From contig JAVBPH010000003.1 in assembly GCA_031549725.1 (NCBI GenBank), positions 1 through 64,000 of the forward strand: a stretch of 64,000 bases of DNA. Reading direction: 5' to 3'. A program made the position numbers and the translations under genes. The stretch comes from UBA937 sp031549725 (GTDB taxonomy: Bacteria; Spirochaetota; Spirochaetia; Treponematales; Breznakiellaceae). The notes under the pieces were generated by a model. That model made no database searches. It saw only the letters and a list, made by a program, of their open reading frames with translations, and was not told the DNA's origin. The stretch's first letter is position 1, and each line of letters opens with the position of its first letter. This document shows, piece after piece, positions 10,130 through 19,012 of this stretch.

Positions 10130-10161
10130 GTAAAAACTGTTTTTCCAGAGCAAAAATGATG

Positions 10162-10198
10162 AAAGCATCCGGCAGCTTTGTATGCCGGATGCTTTTTT
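10162..10198 (+). terminator. Rho-independent terminator after first chemoreceptor
   Basis: A GC-rich stem GCATCCGGC / GCCGGATGC with loop AGCTTTGTAT is followed by TTTTTT, 33 bases after the stop codon. It separates transcription of the two chemoreceptor genes. Confidence 0.88.
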
Positions 10199-10306
10199 GT
10201 TATCAATTGAGAAAATTTACCCGATATTAAAATAATATCATGAATGATCCGGGCCGGTATCAGGATTACAATTGTCATTCGATTGTAGCTAAGTAATCGA
10301 TACTAA

Positions 10307-10335
10307 TTGACTCTTATAAAGGTTTTCGCAATAAT
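10307..10335 (+). promoter_or_regulatory. Predicted sigma-70 promoter for second chemoreceptor
   Basis: -35 TTGACT (10307-10312), a 17-nt spacer and -10 AATAAT (10330-10335). This predicts a start near 10342 and a leader of about 320 nt before the ATG at 10662. The start coincides with the 5' edge of the folded leader described separately. Confidence 0.55.
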
Positions 10336-10341
10336 TTAGAG

Positions 10342-10514
10342 TGGCAATTTGGCAAAATAGAGTAAAAAATTCCTTTTAAAAGCCGCCTTTTACTGTTTCC
10401 CAGGAAGTATTTTGGATGTCTTGGGGATTATAAATATCCCCTTCCCATCATCCAAATATGCTAAATTGCTGCTATAAGAGGCTTTTTCAAAATGTCAAAT
10501 TTTGAAAAAGGCTC
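10342..10514 (+). ncRNA. Candidate structured 5' leader upstream of second chemoreceptor
   Basis: By inspection, a closing stem pairs 10343-10353 (GGCAATTTGGC) with 10460-10470 (GCTAAATTGCT) through 11 pairs, two of them G-U. It encloses a stem AGTAAAA (10361-10367) / TTTTACT (10388-10394). It also encloses a nested stem TTTGGATG (10411-10418) / CATCCAAA (10449-10456) capped by GGGGAT (10423-10428) / ATCCCC (10436-10441). A 37-nt palindromic hairpin follows at 10478-10514. The multi-branched shape starting at the predicted transcription start resembles a riboswitch or other cis-acting RNA, but no known class was recognised. The stretch 10130-10661 holds no credible gene. Confidence 0.4.
10478..10514 (+). 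repeat. Solo hairpin of the interspersed repeat family (type A)
   Basis: A 37-bp near-perfect palindrome with arms GAGGCTTTTTCAAAAT and ATTTTGAAAAAGGCTC around GTCAA. It is identical to the copy at 63931-63967. Its first 33 bases match the reverse complement of HP3 of the full element at 1-140, and its last bases match the outer end of HP1. It looks like a deletion derivative in which the two terminal stems have collapsed into one. Confidence 0.8.
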
Positions 10515-10661
10515 ATAATACAGGCTGCTAATTTCTGCCGGCATATATCCGGGTGCTTTTCAAGCTTCAAGGGTTGCCCGCAGAATTTACAACAGTTTTT
10601 TGAATGTTTCCAGTGCCAAGGAATGTGTTTTGCCGGAAACTTAATATGGAGAGAGCGGATT

Positions 10662-12836
10662 ATGAAATTAAAACTGAAACTAAGCCTGATAGTGATAGCC
10701 ATCAATGTGATTGCTGTTGTCGTTATTGGGGCAATTTTATTATCCTGGTCGGCAAGACTGCAGATAAGTGATGCCCATAAAATTGCCGAAAGTAACGCCC
10801 GGTCAAGTGCCAGTGAGCTGCAGCGGCAGATGGAAGTGTATATGGACACCGCCCGGGCGTGCGCCCAAATTATGGATAATTTTGAAAGTGTCCAGCTGTC
10901 CGAAAGAAGATCCCGGTTTAATGACATTTTGTATGGGGTACTTGATTCCAATACCCAGTTTCTGGGTATTTATTCCGCATGGTTTCCTAATGCCCTGGAC
11001 GGTATGGATGCCAGGTATGCCAATACCGAAGGAAGTGATGCCAGTGGACGGTATGCTCCGTTTTATTTATGGGAGAAGGGTGAAATAGTTTTTCGTACTT
11101 ATACCAATTATGAGGAAGTCCTGGCAAATACCAGAAAGGAACACCTGACCTCCCCTGTGTTTTATGATTTTGGAGGTACCCAGGTACTGGTAACCCACGC
11201 AATAATTCCCATCATAAGGGATAATGTGGTCTATGGCATCGTGGGTGTTATCATTGACCTGGGTTATATTGAAGGGCAGGTTTTAAGTATCCAGCCTTAC
11301 CGGGGAAGCAAGGTTGCCGTATACAGTACCGATGGAACTATCGTAGCCCATTACGGGAAAAATCGTCTGGGAAAGAATATCCGGGATACCGAAAAAGAGT
11401 CAAATGGGGTTTATAATGAACCTCTCATAAAAAAAATAGCCAACGGCGAATCAGATGCATTTGAACACTATGTGCCTGAGCTGAAAGAAGTTATGTACAC
11501 CGTGGCAGCGCCCATGAAAGTAGGGAATTCCGATACCCCCTGGTCGCTGGTGTTAAGTGTCCAGAAAGATGAAATCATGAAGCCGGTTTGGGATATGCTC
11601 TTTTTGGCTATTATCATCAGTGCCGGTATTGCTGCAATAATGGTGGTCATTATCATTTTTGTGGTCCGGGGTATTGCCAAACCGATCATAACCGTATCTG
11701 AAGTATTGAAGGATATTTCCGAAGGTGAGGGTGATTTGACCAAGTCCCTTACTATACATTCTAAAGATGAAATAGGGGATTTAGCCCACTACTTTAATCT
11801 GACCCTTGAAAAAATAAGACATCTTGTGGTTGCCATTAAAGATAAGGCGGCAAACCTTTTTGATGTGGGAACAGAACTTTCTGCCAACATGACGGAAACC
11901 GCTGCTGCGGTTAACCAGATTGCCGCCAATATCCAGAATATCCGGGCCCAGGTGGTCAACCAGTCTGCCAGTGTTACCGAAACCAATTCCACCATGGAAC
12001 AGGTAGTGATAAATATTGATAAGCTCAACCATCATGTGGAAAACCAGTCCGCCAGTGTCACCCAGTCATCATCCGCCATTGAGGAAATGCTGGCGAATAT
12101 TGCTTCAGTGACCCAGACGCTGGTAAAAAATGTGAAGAATGTGAATAATCTGGCGGAAGCCTCGGAAGTAGGCAGGGCCGGGCTGCAGGAAGTTTCATCG
12201 GATATCCAGGAAATCGCCCGGGAGTCCGAGGGGCTTCTGGAAATTAATGCGGTGATGGAGAATATCGCCAGCCAGACCAACCTGCTTTCCATGAACGCCG
12301 CAATTGAAGCGGCCCACGCCGGAGAAGCCGGAAAGGGTTTTGCGGTAGTGGCTGATGAAATCCGGAAACTGGCGGAATCCTCCGGGGAACAGTCAAAGAC
12401 AATTTCGGATATCCTGAAAAAAATTAAGGGCGCCATTGATAAGATTACCGTTTCCACCGATGAAGTCCTGGCGCGGTTTGAGGTTATCGATTCGGGGGTA
12501 AAAACCGTTTCCGAACAGGAAGAAAATATCCGGAACGCCATGGAAGAGCAGGGCCATGGAAGCAAGCAGATCCTGGAAGCCATTACCCAGCTTAATGAAA
12601 TTACCAATATGGTCAAAAATGGTTCCGAGGAAATGTTCCATGGAAGTCAGGAAGTAATCCGTGAAGGCGGGAACCTGGCGCGGATATCCGAAGAGATTGC
12701 CCATGGTATGACTGAAATGGCCGCAGGTTCGGACCAGATAAACAATGCGATCAATGATATCAACGGCAACACCTCCGATACTAAACATCATATTGAAGAC
12801 CTGGTCTCTGAGGTATCAAAGTTTAAGGTAGATTAG
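10662..12836 (+). CDS. Methyl-accepting chemotaxis protein 2 (dCache-HAMP-MCP signal)
   Basis: 724 aa from the ATG at 10662 (GGAGAG upstream); the earlier in-frame ATG at 10623 has no ribosome site. Same architecture as the preceding receptor: membrane anchor, periplasmic dCache sensor with LDGMDARYANTEGSDASGR, second membrane segment near 312-336, HAMP, and signalling tip with SQTNLLSMNAAIEAAHAGEA. The sensor halves have diverged. The HAMP and signalling regions are almost identical to those of the first receptor, even at silent positions. The C-terminus is EVSKFKVD. It probably senses a different or related ligand and shares the same signalling array. Confidence 0.92.
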   Translation: MKLKLKLSLIVIAINVIAVVVIGAILLSWSARLQISDAHKIAESNARSSASELQRQMEVYMDTARACAQIMDNFESVQLSERRSRFNDILYGVLDSNTQFLGIYSAWFPNALDGMDARYANTEGSDASGRYAPFYLWEKGEIVFRTYTNYEEVLANTRKEHLTSPVFYDFGGTQVLVTHAIIPIIRDNVVYGIVGVIIDLGYIEGQVLSIQPYRGSKVAVYSTDGTIVAHYGKNRLGKNIRDTEKESNGVYNEPLIKKIANGESDAFEHYVPELKEVMYTVAAPMKVGNSDTPWSLVLSVQKDEIMKPVWDMLFLAIIISAGIAAIMVVIIIFVVRGIAKPIITVSEVLKDISEGEGDLTKSLTIHSKDEIGDLAHYFNLTLEKIRHLVVAIKDKAANLFDVGTELSANMTETAAAVNQIAANIQNIRAQVVNQSASVTETNSTMEQVVINIDKLNHHVENQSASVTQSSSAIEEMLANIASVTQTLVKNVKNVNNLAEASEVGRAGLQEVSSDIQEIARESEGLLEINAVMENIASQTNLLSMNAAIEAAHAGEAGKGFAVVADEIRKLAESSGEQSKTISDILKKIKGAIDKITVSTDEVLARFEVIDSGVKTVSEQEENIRNAMEEQGHGSKQILEAITQLNEITNMVKNGSEEMFHGSQEVIREGGNLARISEEIAHGMTEMAAGSDQINNAINDINGNTSDTKHHIEDLVSEVSKFKVD

Positions 12837-12936
12837 CCAAAAATTGCTTGAATGCTGAAAGCGGATCTGGAAAGATTTTCGGATATTATTCTTCATGGAC
12901 ATCAATGGATTATGGTGAAAGGAAAGCAGAGATCTT

Positions 12937-13161
12937 TTAAGAAATAGAAAGCACGGGAGTATTCACTTTGTCCCTGACGGAATCATTCTTACCTTGAAAA
13001 TCTGACACTCCATGATGTTTTTCTGATATCAGCTGTACTATGTCCCTGACAATAAAGGTGGTTCCTCCTTGGACGGACTTCCTCATTCTATAAAGTTTCA
13101 ATTGGAGCGGGTCTATTTCACGGGAAGGAATCCGCTTCTTCCCGGAGACTTTGTTTCCCAT
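12937..13161 (-). CDS. Short hypothetical ORF, doubtful
   Basis: 74 codons (MGNKVSGKKRIPSREIDPLQ...), about 60 bp downstream of the isomerase stop and in the same direction. It has GGGGAT just before the ATG but at very short spacing. The composition (GTTFIVRDIVQLISEKHHGV) looks protein-like, but no family was recognised. The remainder of 12837-13218 holds no other convincing gene; a 31-codon plus-strand frame starting at 12852 was judged chance or a relic. Confidence 0.25.
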   Translation of the reverse strand: MGNKVSGKKRIPSREIDPLQLKLYRMRKSVQGGTTFIVRDIVQLISEKHHGVSDFQGKNDSVRDKVNTPVLSIS

Positions 13162-13218
13162 ATCCCCGGATTGTTCGTACGATAACGGGCAGGTGATTTT
13201 TTAACTGCCTGGAGCAGC

Positions 13219-14673
13219 TTACAGTATCTCCGGCAAATCCCCAGGGCGATTATGGTAGTACACTTTCCAGCCCATATATTTTGACACAGCCTCATACACA
13301 ATATCCGCCACATGGGAACGAACCATAGCCACATGATGTTCAAACCCGTTTTGGCAAACAGTGGCAAGCAGCTTACGAAGCCCCGGAACCTGACAGACAG
13401 CGATACCGCCATCCATATTAAATTCCCTGTCAATAAAGGCACCTTCACCAAGATAGGCTTTAACACGGCCATTGGTATCATCGGTTGAGATACGGAAGAA
13501 AGTCATATCTCCAGGTTTTACATGCCCTTTCACCGCCCCAAAGCAACGGTCGCCGCCGAATGTTTCTCCCAGCAAGTCAAGATTGCCAATTGCCACATCT
13601 GTCCCTATAAAACTTTTTGGGTAATTGGAGCAATGGGTATTTATACAAATTTCGGTTTCTTCTTTGTAGTTGTTATTCCAGTCAAGCAGGGCTGCGGCAT
13701 TTTTTGAGGCAAGATCCAAAGCATACATTGAGACCGCACCGCAGACATCAGCTTCACAGGCACCGGGAATCATTAAAAGGTCGCCCATCATGCTCATGGT
13801 AAGGCATGCAGCACAGCCATAATTGGCTTCCAGGGAATTCCAGCACTGAATTGCCGCTGCCTGCAGGTTATTATCCAGGGCAAATTTTTCCGCAATGACC
13901 GAAAATTTTGCCTGTTTCACAATGTTGGCGGGTAATACATTTTTTTCAATGTTTCCATATTCCTTGATGCCATTGATTTTTGCCGCCACTTCCGGGTCGT
14001 CATCCCGAAGGCTATTAACCTTGCCGAGAATTTCCGAAAGATCAACGGGAATGACCGTAATTCCATGTTGCTGCAGGATCTTTTCACTGAAACGCATGGT
14101 TTGAAAAGCTGTGGGCCGGGTTCCGATAACTCCTACCCTTAAATTCTTAATTCCCCTAACCACCCGGCATACTGCACTAAAATTAGTAATATCCTTTTCC
14201 ATCTTTTTGGAAGAAAGATCACATGTATGATAGGAAGTATCGGTAAAGGGTATCCCATATTGAAACAGATTATTACAAACTGAAATTTTCCCGCAAAACG
14301 CATCCCTGCGACTTTTAACATCCACCTTGTTGGGATCGTCATTACAGGCCTGAACCAGTACGGGCACATTAAGACCGGATAGACGTATGGCTTCGGTAAC
14401 TGCAACTTCGTCCCCAAAAGTGGGAAGCACCACTACAATACCATCAATTTTGTCCCGGTGCTTTTTAAATTCTTCAGCAAGGAGCTGGGCATCCCGGTAA
14501 TTTTCTACACAGCCCGAGGATGTGGCCTTTTCATCTTGGATCACATAGTCATACCCAAGGGAATCCAGAACCGAAATAATCTCATGCCGTCCAGCCAATG
14601 CCAGGGCAGGATTGAAAAATGCCCTGTTGCTTACTACCAATCCAAAACATATCTTTTTGTTTATTATGTCCAT
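13219..14673 (-). CDS. L-fucose/L-arabinose isomerase-like sugar isomerase
   Basis: 484 aa. A FucI/AraA-fold (COG2407-type) aldose-ketose isomerase, predicted to need a divalent metal and to act on the imported sugar in the cytoplasm. The N-terminal Rossmann-like part (DGIVVVLPTFGDEVAV, VGVIGTRPTAFQTMRF) is followed by the catalytic C-terminal half (GACEADVCGAVSMYAL, HCSNYPKSF). It is the last gene of the minus-strand arm, 15 nt after the permease, with GGAG before the ATG. The family covers several substrates, so pentose versus deoxyhexose cannot be decided from sequence. The neighbouring kinase and split transketolase favour a pentose. Confidence 0.8.
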   Translation of the reverse strand: MDIINKKICFGLVVSNRAFFNPALALAGRHEIISVLDSLGYDYVIQDEKATSSGCVENYRDAQLLAEEFKKHRDKIDGIVVVLPTFGDEVAVTEAIRLSGLNVPVLVQACNDDPNKVDVKSRRDAFCGKISVCNNLFQYGIPFTDTSYHTCDLSSKKMEKDITNFSAVCRVVRGIKNLRVGVIGTRPTAFQTMRFSEKILQQHGITVIPVDLSEILGKVNSLRDDDPEVAAKINGIKEYGNIEKNVLPANIVKQAKFSVIAEKFALDNNLQAAAIQCWNSLEANYGCAACLTMSMMGDLLMIPGACEADVCGAVSMYALDLASKNAAALLDWNNNYKEETEICINTHCSNYPKSFIGTDVAIGNLDLLGETFGGDRCFGAVKGHVKPGDMTFFRISTDDTNGRVKAYLGEGAFIDREFNMDGGIAVCQVPGLRKLLATVCQNGFEHHVAMVRSHVADIVYEAVSKYMGWKVYYHNRPGDLPEIL

Positions 14674-14688
14674 TTTTTTCTCCTAATT

Positions 14689-15696
14689 TTACAGTTTTTG
14701 CTGGGTGCGGTTTATCTGCTCAAATATAACCGCCATAATTATTACGACGCCTTTAATAACGGTTTGCCAGAATGAGGACACTCCCATCATAACCATGCCG
14801 TCATTAAGTATACCTATAACAAAAGCGCCAAGTACTGCCCCTGCTATGGAACCCCGGCCTCCCGCCAGGGATGTGCCGCCCAATACCGTCGCGGCAATGG
14901 CATTCATTTCATAGGAGGAACCGGTGGCTGGATGGGCCGCCACCAACTCGGAAGTGATTATGAGGCCCACAATGGCGGCGCATCCGCCGCTTATCATAAA
15001 TGTAATCACCTTAATCTTGTTTACAAAGATTCCCGAAAGTTTAGCAGCATTTTCATTGCCTCCGACAGCATATATATGGCGGCCAAAGGGTGTTTTCCTG
15101 GTAAGATATACGGCAATGAGTATAAGAACAATCATTATCAGAATAGAATAATGAATACCTAAAAATCTTCCCGCACCAAGCAGGGGAAAACCGGTATTAC
15201 CCAGTTCCGGGCTGCCGGTCAGGTGCGGAAAGGTTCTGCCTCCGGAACGGAGCATACCCAAACCTCTGAAAATATACATGGAACCCATGGTAGCTATAAA
15301 AGCAGCTACATTAAATTTTGAAACCAACAGACCGTTGAACAGACCTATTAACACCCCAATGATTATTGTTATCAGCATAATCATTGGGATGGAAAAATAA
15401 ATAGTAATGCCCAGCAATTTCAGATTGAGTCCTTCATATATCAGGCCGCCGGCAATCATTCCGCAAAAACCAATTATGGAACCAACCGAGAGATCAATGC
15501 CCCCGGTCAGAATTACAAAGGTTACTCCAATAGCAATGATCGCATTAAGAGCAATATGCCGAATCATGGTGATAATACTGAGGGACGTCAGGAAATTGGG
15601 AACGGCAAAACTGAAAAAAACAAATAATACAATCAGGGCTATATAAGCCCGAAGTTTCATTGCTGCCTGCTTAAAATTGTTTTTATCGTGGCTCAT
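14689..15696 (-). CDS. Ribose-type sugar ABC transporter permease
   Basis: 335 aa. An inner-membrane permease of the RbsC/XylH family (BPD_transp_2) with about eight to ten hydrophobic segments. The family signature VTFVILTGGIDLSVGSI lies near residue 60, and the cytoplasmic-loop region AATVLGGTSLAGGRGSI near 270. It pairs with the double ATPase immediately upstream; start and stop overlap as ATGA, so translation is coupled. It imports the monosaccharide delivered by the binding protein at 17966-18916. Confidence 0.9.
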   Translation of the reverse strand: MSHDKNNFKQAAMKLRAYIALIVLFVFFSFAVPNFLTSLSIITMIRHIALNAIIAIGVTFVILTGGIDLSVGSIIGFCGMIAGGLIYEGLNLKLLGITIYFSIPMIMLITIIIGVLIGLFNGLLVSKFNVAAFIATMGSMYIFRGLGMLRSGGRTFPHLTGSPELGNTGFPLLGAGRFLGIHYSILIMIVLILIAVYLTRKTPFGRHIYAVGGNENAAKLSGIFVNKIKVITFMISGGCAAIVGLIITSELVAAHPATGSSYEMNAIAATVLGGTSLAGGRGSIAGAVLGAFVIGILNDGMVMMGVSSFWQTVIKGVVIIMAVIFEQINRTQQKL

Positions 15697-17231
15697 ACTG
15701 ATGTTCCTCCATCTGTTTTCTGTATAGTAGGAATTGATAAAGCGGTAAGAAGTTTTTCTTCTGTTAAGTCCTCATGGTCAAATTCTCCCATAAGCTGCCC
15801 CTGGGAAAGTACCAGGACCCGGTCAGGGATCGAAAGCATCTCCTCTGTTTCAGAGGATACAAAAATGATGCCGATTCCCTTTTCCGCGAGTTTTTTACAT
15901 ATATCGTATACATCGTACTTGCTTCCCACATCTATCCCTCTGGTAGGCTCATCCATCAAAAGAACCTTTGGATTGGTAAGAAGGCTGCGCCCGATAATAA
16001 CCTTTTGCTGATTTCCACCGGAAAGGGAATTGATTGAGTTAAAGATAGAAGCGGTTTTTATATTCATATCCCCCACTATTCTATTGACAGCCTCTCTCTC
16101 CAGTTTTTTCCGGAGAAACATCTGCCTGAAAAATCTGGACAAGGAGGACATCACCATGTTTTCCAGGATGATCAAATTAGAAAAAATACCCATAGATTTG
16201 CGATCTTCCGGTATGAGGGAAAAGCCATCTTTAATGCGGCCGTTTACATCCTTCGTTATTACTTCTTTTCCGTTAAGTTCAATGGATCCCTGATAGTCGG
16301 TTCGGGCACCCATAAGGCATTCCAACAATTCAGTTCTTCCGGCACCCATAAGCCCGTAAATCCCCAGGATTTCCCCAGCCTTAAGGGAGAAGAAAACATC
16401 CTTAAGAAGAAGCCCTGTTCCAGCCTTATTCATGAGAGTGATATGCTTGACGGATAATAGAACGTTTCCCAGAGTATGTTTGGTATATATGTTCTCGTTT
16501 TTTCTTCCACCGGTCATCCGGTCTATAATCCAGGGTATATCAATTTCTTCTACTTTCTGTTCTTTAATGGATTTCCCGTCCCTAAGAATCGTAACATAGT
16601 CACCTATTTGCATGATTTCATTTAGTCGATGGGAAATATAAATAATTGTTACGCCGTTTTTCCTAAGCTCTTCAATGATGGAGAACAGTGTGGAAACCTC
16701 CGCGTCAGTAAGTGCTGAGGTTGGCTCATCCATGATGATGATGTCGGCGTTTTGAGAAAGAACTTTGGCAATTTCTACAAGCTGCTGCTGGCCAATACGG
16801 AGATTACCCACAAGAGTATCAGGTTCTACATGCAGTTTTAGTTTTTTAAGATACTCCCTTGCTTTTTCCCGCTGTTTTGCGTGATCCACGGTAAAGCGGT
16901 TTTTTTTAATTTCCCGGGTCATGAATATGTTTTCGGCTATGCTCAAATTGGGAAAGAGATTCAGCTCCTGATAGATCATGCCCACCCCGTGACAGATGGC
17001 TTCCGTGGGTGTATTGTATTCCACCTCTTCCCCGTTTATATAAATAGAACCTGAAGTTTTTGTTTCCACTCCTGCCACAATTTTCATCATGGTGGATTTT
17101 CCGGCGCCGTTCCCGCCAATGAGAACGTTTACCTTGCCCTTGTGGACTTTAAAATTTGCCTTGTCCAAGGCAACTGTTCCGGGATAATGCTTGGTTATTT
17201 CCCTGGCTTCCAGGACGACAATCTCATCCAT
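15693..17231 (-). CDS. Ribose-type sugar ABC transporter ATP-binding protein (two ABC domains)
   Basis: 512 aa from the ATG at 17231, which has GGGAG six bases upstream; a TTG at 17237 abuts that site and is unlikely. A RbsA/XylG/MglA-type fused ATPase. The first domain has GGNGAGKST and IGQQQLVEIAKVLS with MDEPTSALT. The second has the degenerate P-loop GLMGAGRTE and SGGNQQKVIIGRSLL with MDEPTRGIDVG, as is usual in this family. It energises import through the adjacent permease. The gene follows the DUF2291 lipoprotein within a few bases. Confidence 0.93.
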   Translation of the reverse strand: MDEIVVLEAREITKHYPGTVALDKANFKVHKGKVNVLIGGNGAGKSTMMKIVAGVETKTSGSIYINGEEVEYNTPTEAICHGVGMIYQELNLFPNLSIAENIFMTREIKKNRFTVDHAKQREKAREYLKKLKLHVEPDTLVGNLRIGQQQLVEIAKVLSQNADIIIMDEPTSALTDAEVSTLFSIIEELRKNGVTIIYISHRLNEIMQIGDYVTILRDGKSIKEQKVEEIDIPWIIDRMTGGRKNENIYTKHTLGNVLLSVKHITLMNKAGTGLLLKDVFFSLKAGEILGIYGLMGAGRTELLECLMGARTDYQGSIELNGKEVITKDVNGRIKDGFSLIPEDRKSMGIFSNLIILENMVMSSLSRFFRQMFLRKKLEREAVNRIVGDMNIKTASIFNSINSLSGGNQQKVIIGRSLLTNPKVLLMDEPTRGIDVGSKYDVYDICKKLAEKGIGIIFVSSETEEMLSIPDRVLVLSQGQLMGEFDHEDLTEEKLLTALSIPTIQKTDGGTSV

Positions 17232-17243
17232 AAACAACTCCCG

Positions 17244-17909
17244 CTATTTAATTGATAACCGCACAGGGATAATTTCAATAGTGCTGCCCAGTCCCTCATA
17301 GGTAAATACGCCCATAATCTCCGCTTCCGAACCAATATGCTGGGAGAGATCAATGTCTTTCAGAACAATATCCCTTACTTTATTGTTTAGTTCCCTTGCA
17401 AGGCGGGCAAATTCTACCTGGTTTGTAAAGTCATTGAGGGATATTGTGTTCTGAATGTCCCTAATAGTGGAACCGTGAAAAACAGGGCCAATGCTCATAA
17501 GAACATCAGTCTTACCGGTGAAAGGAGCGAAGTCCAAAGAGACAACGCCATTCGCGGAACTGGTATCTATTGATAATAACTTTACCTTTCCTTTAACTGC
17601 AAAGTTATAATGGTTTCCTTCTTCAAGTAGGCGGTACCCATATTTCCGGGAAGTACCGTCTTCATCGGATTCAAGGCCTGCTAAAAGTTCCTGGAATTCA
17701 ACGCTTAGGCTTTCAATTCTGGGCAGGACCACGGGCTCCCAAATCGTATCGGCATATTGTTTTGGATCAAAAGTGGAAGCGCTGATGCCAAGATCTCCCG
17801 CCTCGGCTTCCATGGATTTTTTTTTCGAATCTTCATTTTTTACAATAGTACAGGAAACAAAAAACACCCCAAGGACAATGAATAAATAAATTGTTGCCAA
17901 GTTCCGCAT
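17244..17909 (-). CDS. DUF2291 family lipoprotein of sugar ABC operon
   Basis: 221 aa. A lipoprotein signal peptide ends in VFFVSC (lipobox Cys about residue 20), so it is predicted to be membrane-anchored outside the cytoplasm. The remaining sequence matches the DUF2291 pattern (YADTIWEPVVLPRIE near 53, GPVFHGSTIRDIQ near 145). That family is typically found beside ribose-type transporters. Its molecular role is unknown, possibly accessory to substrate capture. GGGGGA precedes the ATG. It lies between the binding protein and the ATPase in one operon. Confidence 0.75.
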   Translation of the reverse strand: MRNLATIYLFIVLGVFFVSCTIVKNEDSKKKSMEAEAGDLGISASTFDPKQYADTIWEPVVLPRIESLSVEFQELLAGLESDEDGTSRKYGYRLLEEGNHYNFAVKGKVKLLSIDTSSANGVVSLDFAPFTGKTDVLMSIGPVFHGSTIRDIQNTISLNDFTNQVEFARLARELNNKVRDIVLKDIDLSQHIGSEAEIMGVFTYEGLGSTIEIIPVRLSIK

Positions 17910-17923
17910 ATTTCCCCCAAATT

Positions 17924-17952
17924 GGCCTGATCACCAGTGAAGCGATCAGGCC
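17924..17952 (-). terminator. Intercistronic hairpin after binding-protein gene
   Basis: A stem GGCCTGATC / GATCAGGCC lies 14 bases after the binding-protein stop and before the DUF2291 gene, with no following T-run on the minus strand. Such hairpins commonly protect the upstream mRNA or attenuate read-through, giving more binding protein than membrane components. Confidence 0.7.
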
Positions 17953-17965
17953 CCATAAACAAATT

Positions 17966-18916
17966 TTATTTCATAGAGAAATTGTTCAACTTGCTTGCAT
18001 TATCCTTATTGATAAGCACACAATCAATAAGCTGCTTTTCAGGTTGGCCGGAAGAACCGGTCTTTATATACCGATCAGCCTGTTCAACAGCAAGCTGGGC
18101 AATCCTGGCTATCTGCTGAAGACCGGTGGCTTTGATATCACCTGCCAAAATGGAATCCCGCACGTCGTTGGAACCATCAAAACCTACTACAATGACATTA
18201 CCTTTGCCAGCAGCCTTGAGCGCAGCCATAGCTCCCATGGCCATGGTATCGTTTCCACAAATTATACCCTTAATGGTGGGATTTGCCTGGATCATGGACT
18301 GAACAACTCTAAAGGCTTCTGCCTGATCCCAGTTTGCTGTCTGCTTAGCAAGGCTCTTCATTTTGGGATACTGGCTGATAACATCATGATAACTCTGGCT
18401 GCGGACATGGGCGTTAGTATCGGTATCCCTGCCGGTAAGCTCAACATAGTCCCCACTTTCACCCATCTGACGGACAAAAAACTCAGCCACAAGCTGGACA
18501 CCCTGATAATTGTTGGCAACGATCTGGGAAACCGCAACTCCGGTTACGTTAATTTCCCTGTCAATAAGAAAAGTCGGAATCCCCGCTTTCTTTGCCTTCT
18601 GAACAGCGGCGACAGTTGCATCTGCTCCGGCATTGTCACAAATAATGGCTAATGCTTTATCGGCAATCGCCAGATCGAAGTACTGACTCTGCTGATTGGC
18701 ATCGTCATTGTGGACGTATACCTTTGTTGTATAGCCAAGTTCCTTTGCCTTGGCATCCGAAAAATCCGCTGCTGTTTTAAAGAAGGGATTATCATGCCCA
18801 GGGGTAATAATAACGATAAGATTACTCCCCTTGTTGGATTGTTGTCCCCCGCCTGCAAATGTTGGAGATGCAATAATCGCCAGTAAGGCCACAATGAGAA
18901 TCCATGTTTTTTTCAT
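17966..18916 (-). CDS. Periplasmic sugar-binding protein (RbsB/XylF type)
   Basis: 316 aa. A Sec signal peptide (about 1-21, ending SPTFA) is followed by a GGGQQ stretch and a type I periplasmic-binding fold (Peripla_BP_4). Recognisable strands include PGHDNPFFKTAADF, AIICDNAGADATV, PTFLIDREINVTG and GIICGNDTMAMGA. It binds a monosaccharide and passes it to the RbsC/RbsA-type transporter. It is the first gene of the minus-strand arm, with GGAGG before the ATG and a good promoter at 18951-18979. Ligand identity is not readable; a pentose or branched pentose is suggested by the enzymes nearby. Confidence 0.9.
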   Translation of the reverse strand: MKKTWILIVALLAIIASPTFAGGGQQSNKGSNLIVIITPGHDNPFFKTAADFSDAKAKELGYTTKVYVHNDDANQQSQYFDLAIADKALAIICDNAGADATVAAVQKAKKAGIPTFLIDREINVTGVAVSQIVANNYQGVQLVAEFFVRQMGESGDYVELTGRDTDTNAHVRSQSYHDVISQYPKMKSLAKQTANWDQAEAFRVVQSMIQANPTIKGIICGNDTMAMGAMAALKAAGKGNVIVVGFDGSNDVRDSILAGDIKATGLQQIARIAQLAVEQADRYIKTGSSGQPEKQLIDCVLINKDNASKLNNFSMK

Positions 18917-18950
18917 AGAAAACCTCCAAAATAAAATTAATATTAGAGTG

Positions 18951-18979
18951 ACAATACCAGATTTTTACTCAAAAGTCAA
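18951..18979 (-). promoter_or_regulatory. Promoter of the minus-strand sugar transport operon
   Basis: On the minus strand, -35 TTGACT (18974-18979), a 17-nt spacer ending TGG (an extended -10 element) and -10 TATTGT (18951-18956). The leader to the binding-protein ATG is about 30 nt. Confidence 0.6.
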
Positions 18980-19012
18980 GAAAAAAGAAGCAAAAGAAGG
19001 TTTATTTGTTTA

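Noticed and set aside
12852..12947. 31-codon plus-strand reading frame after the second chemoreceptor
   Set aside because: No ribosome site, no recognised similarity and very short; more likely non-coding.
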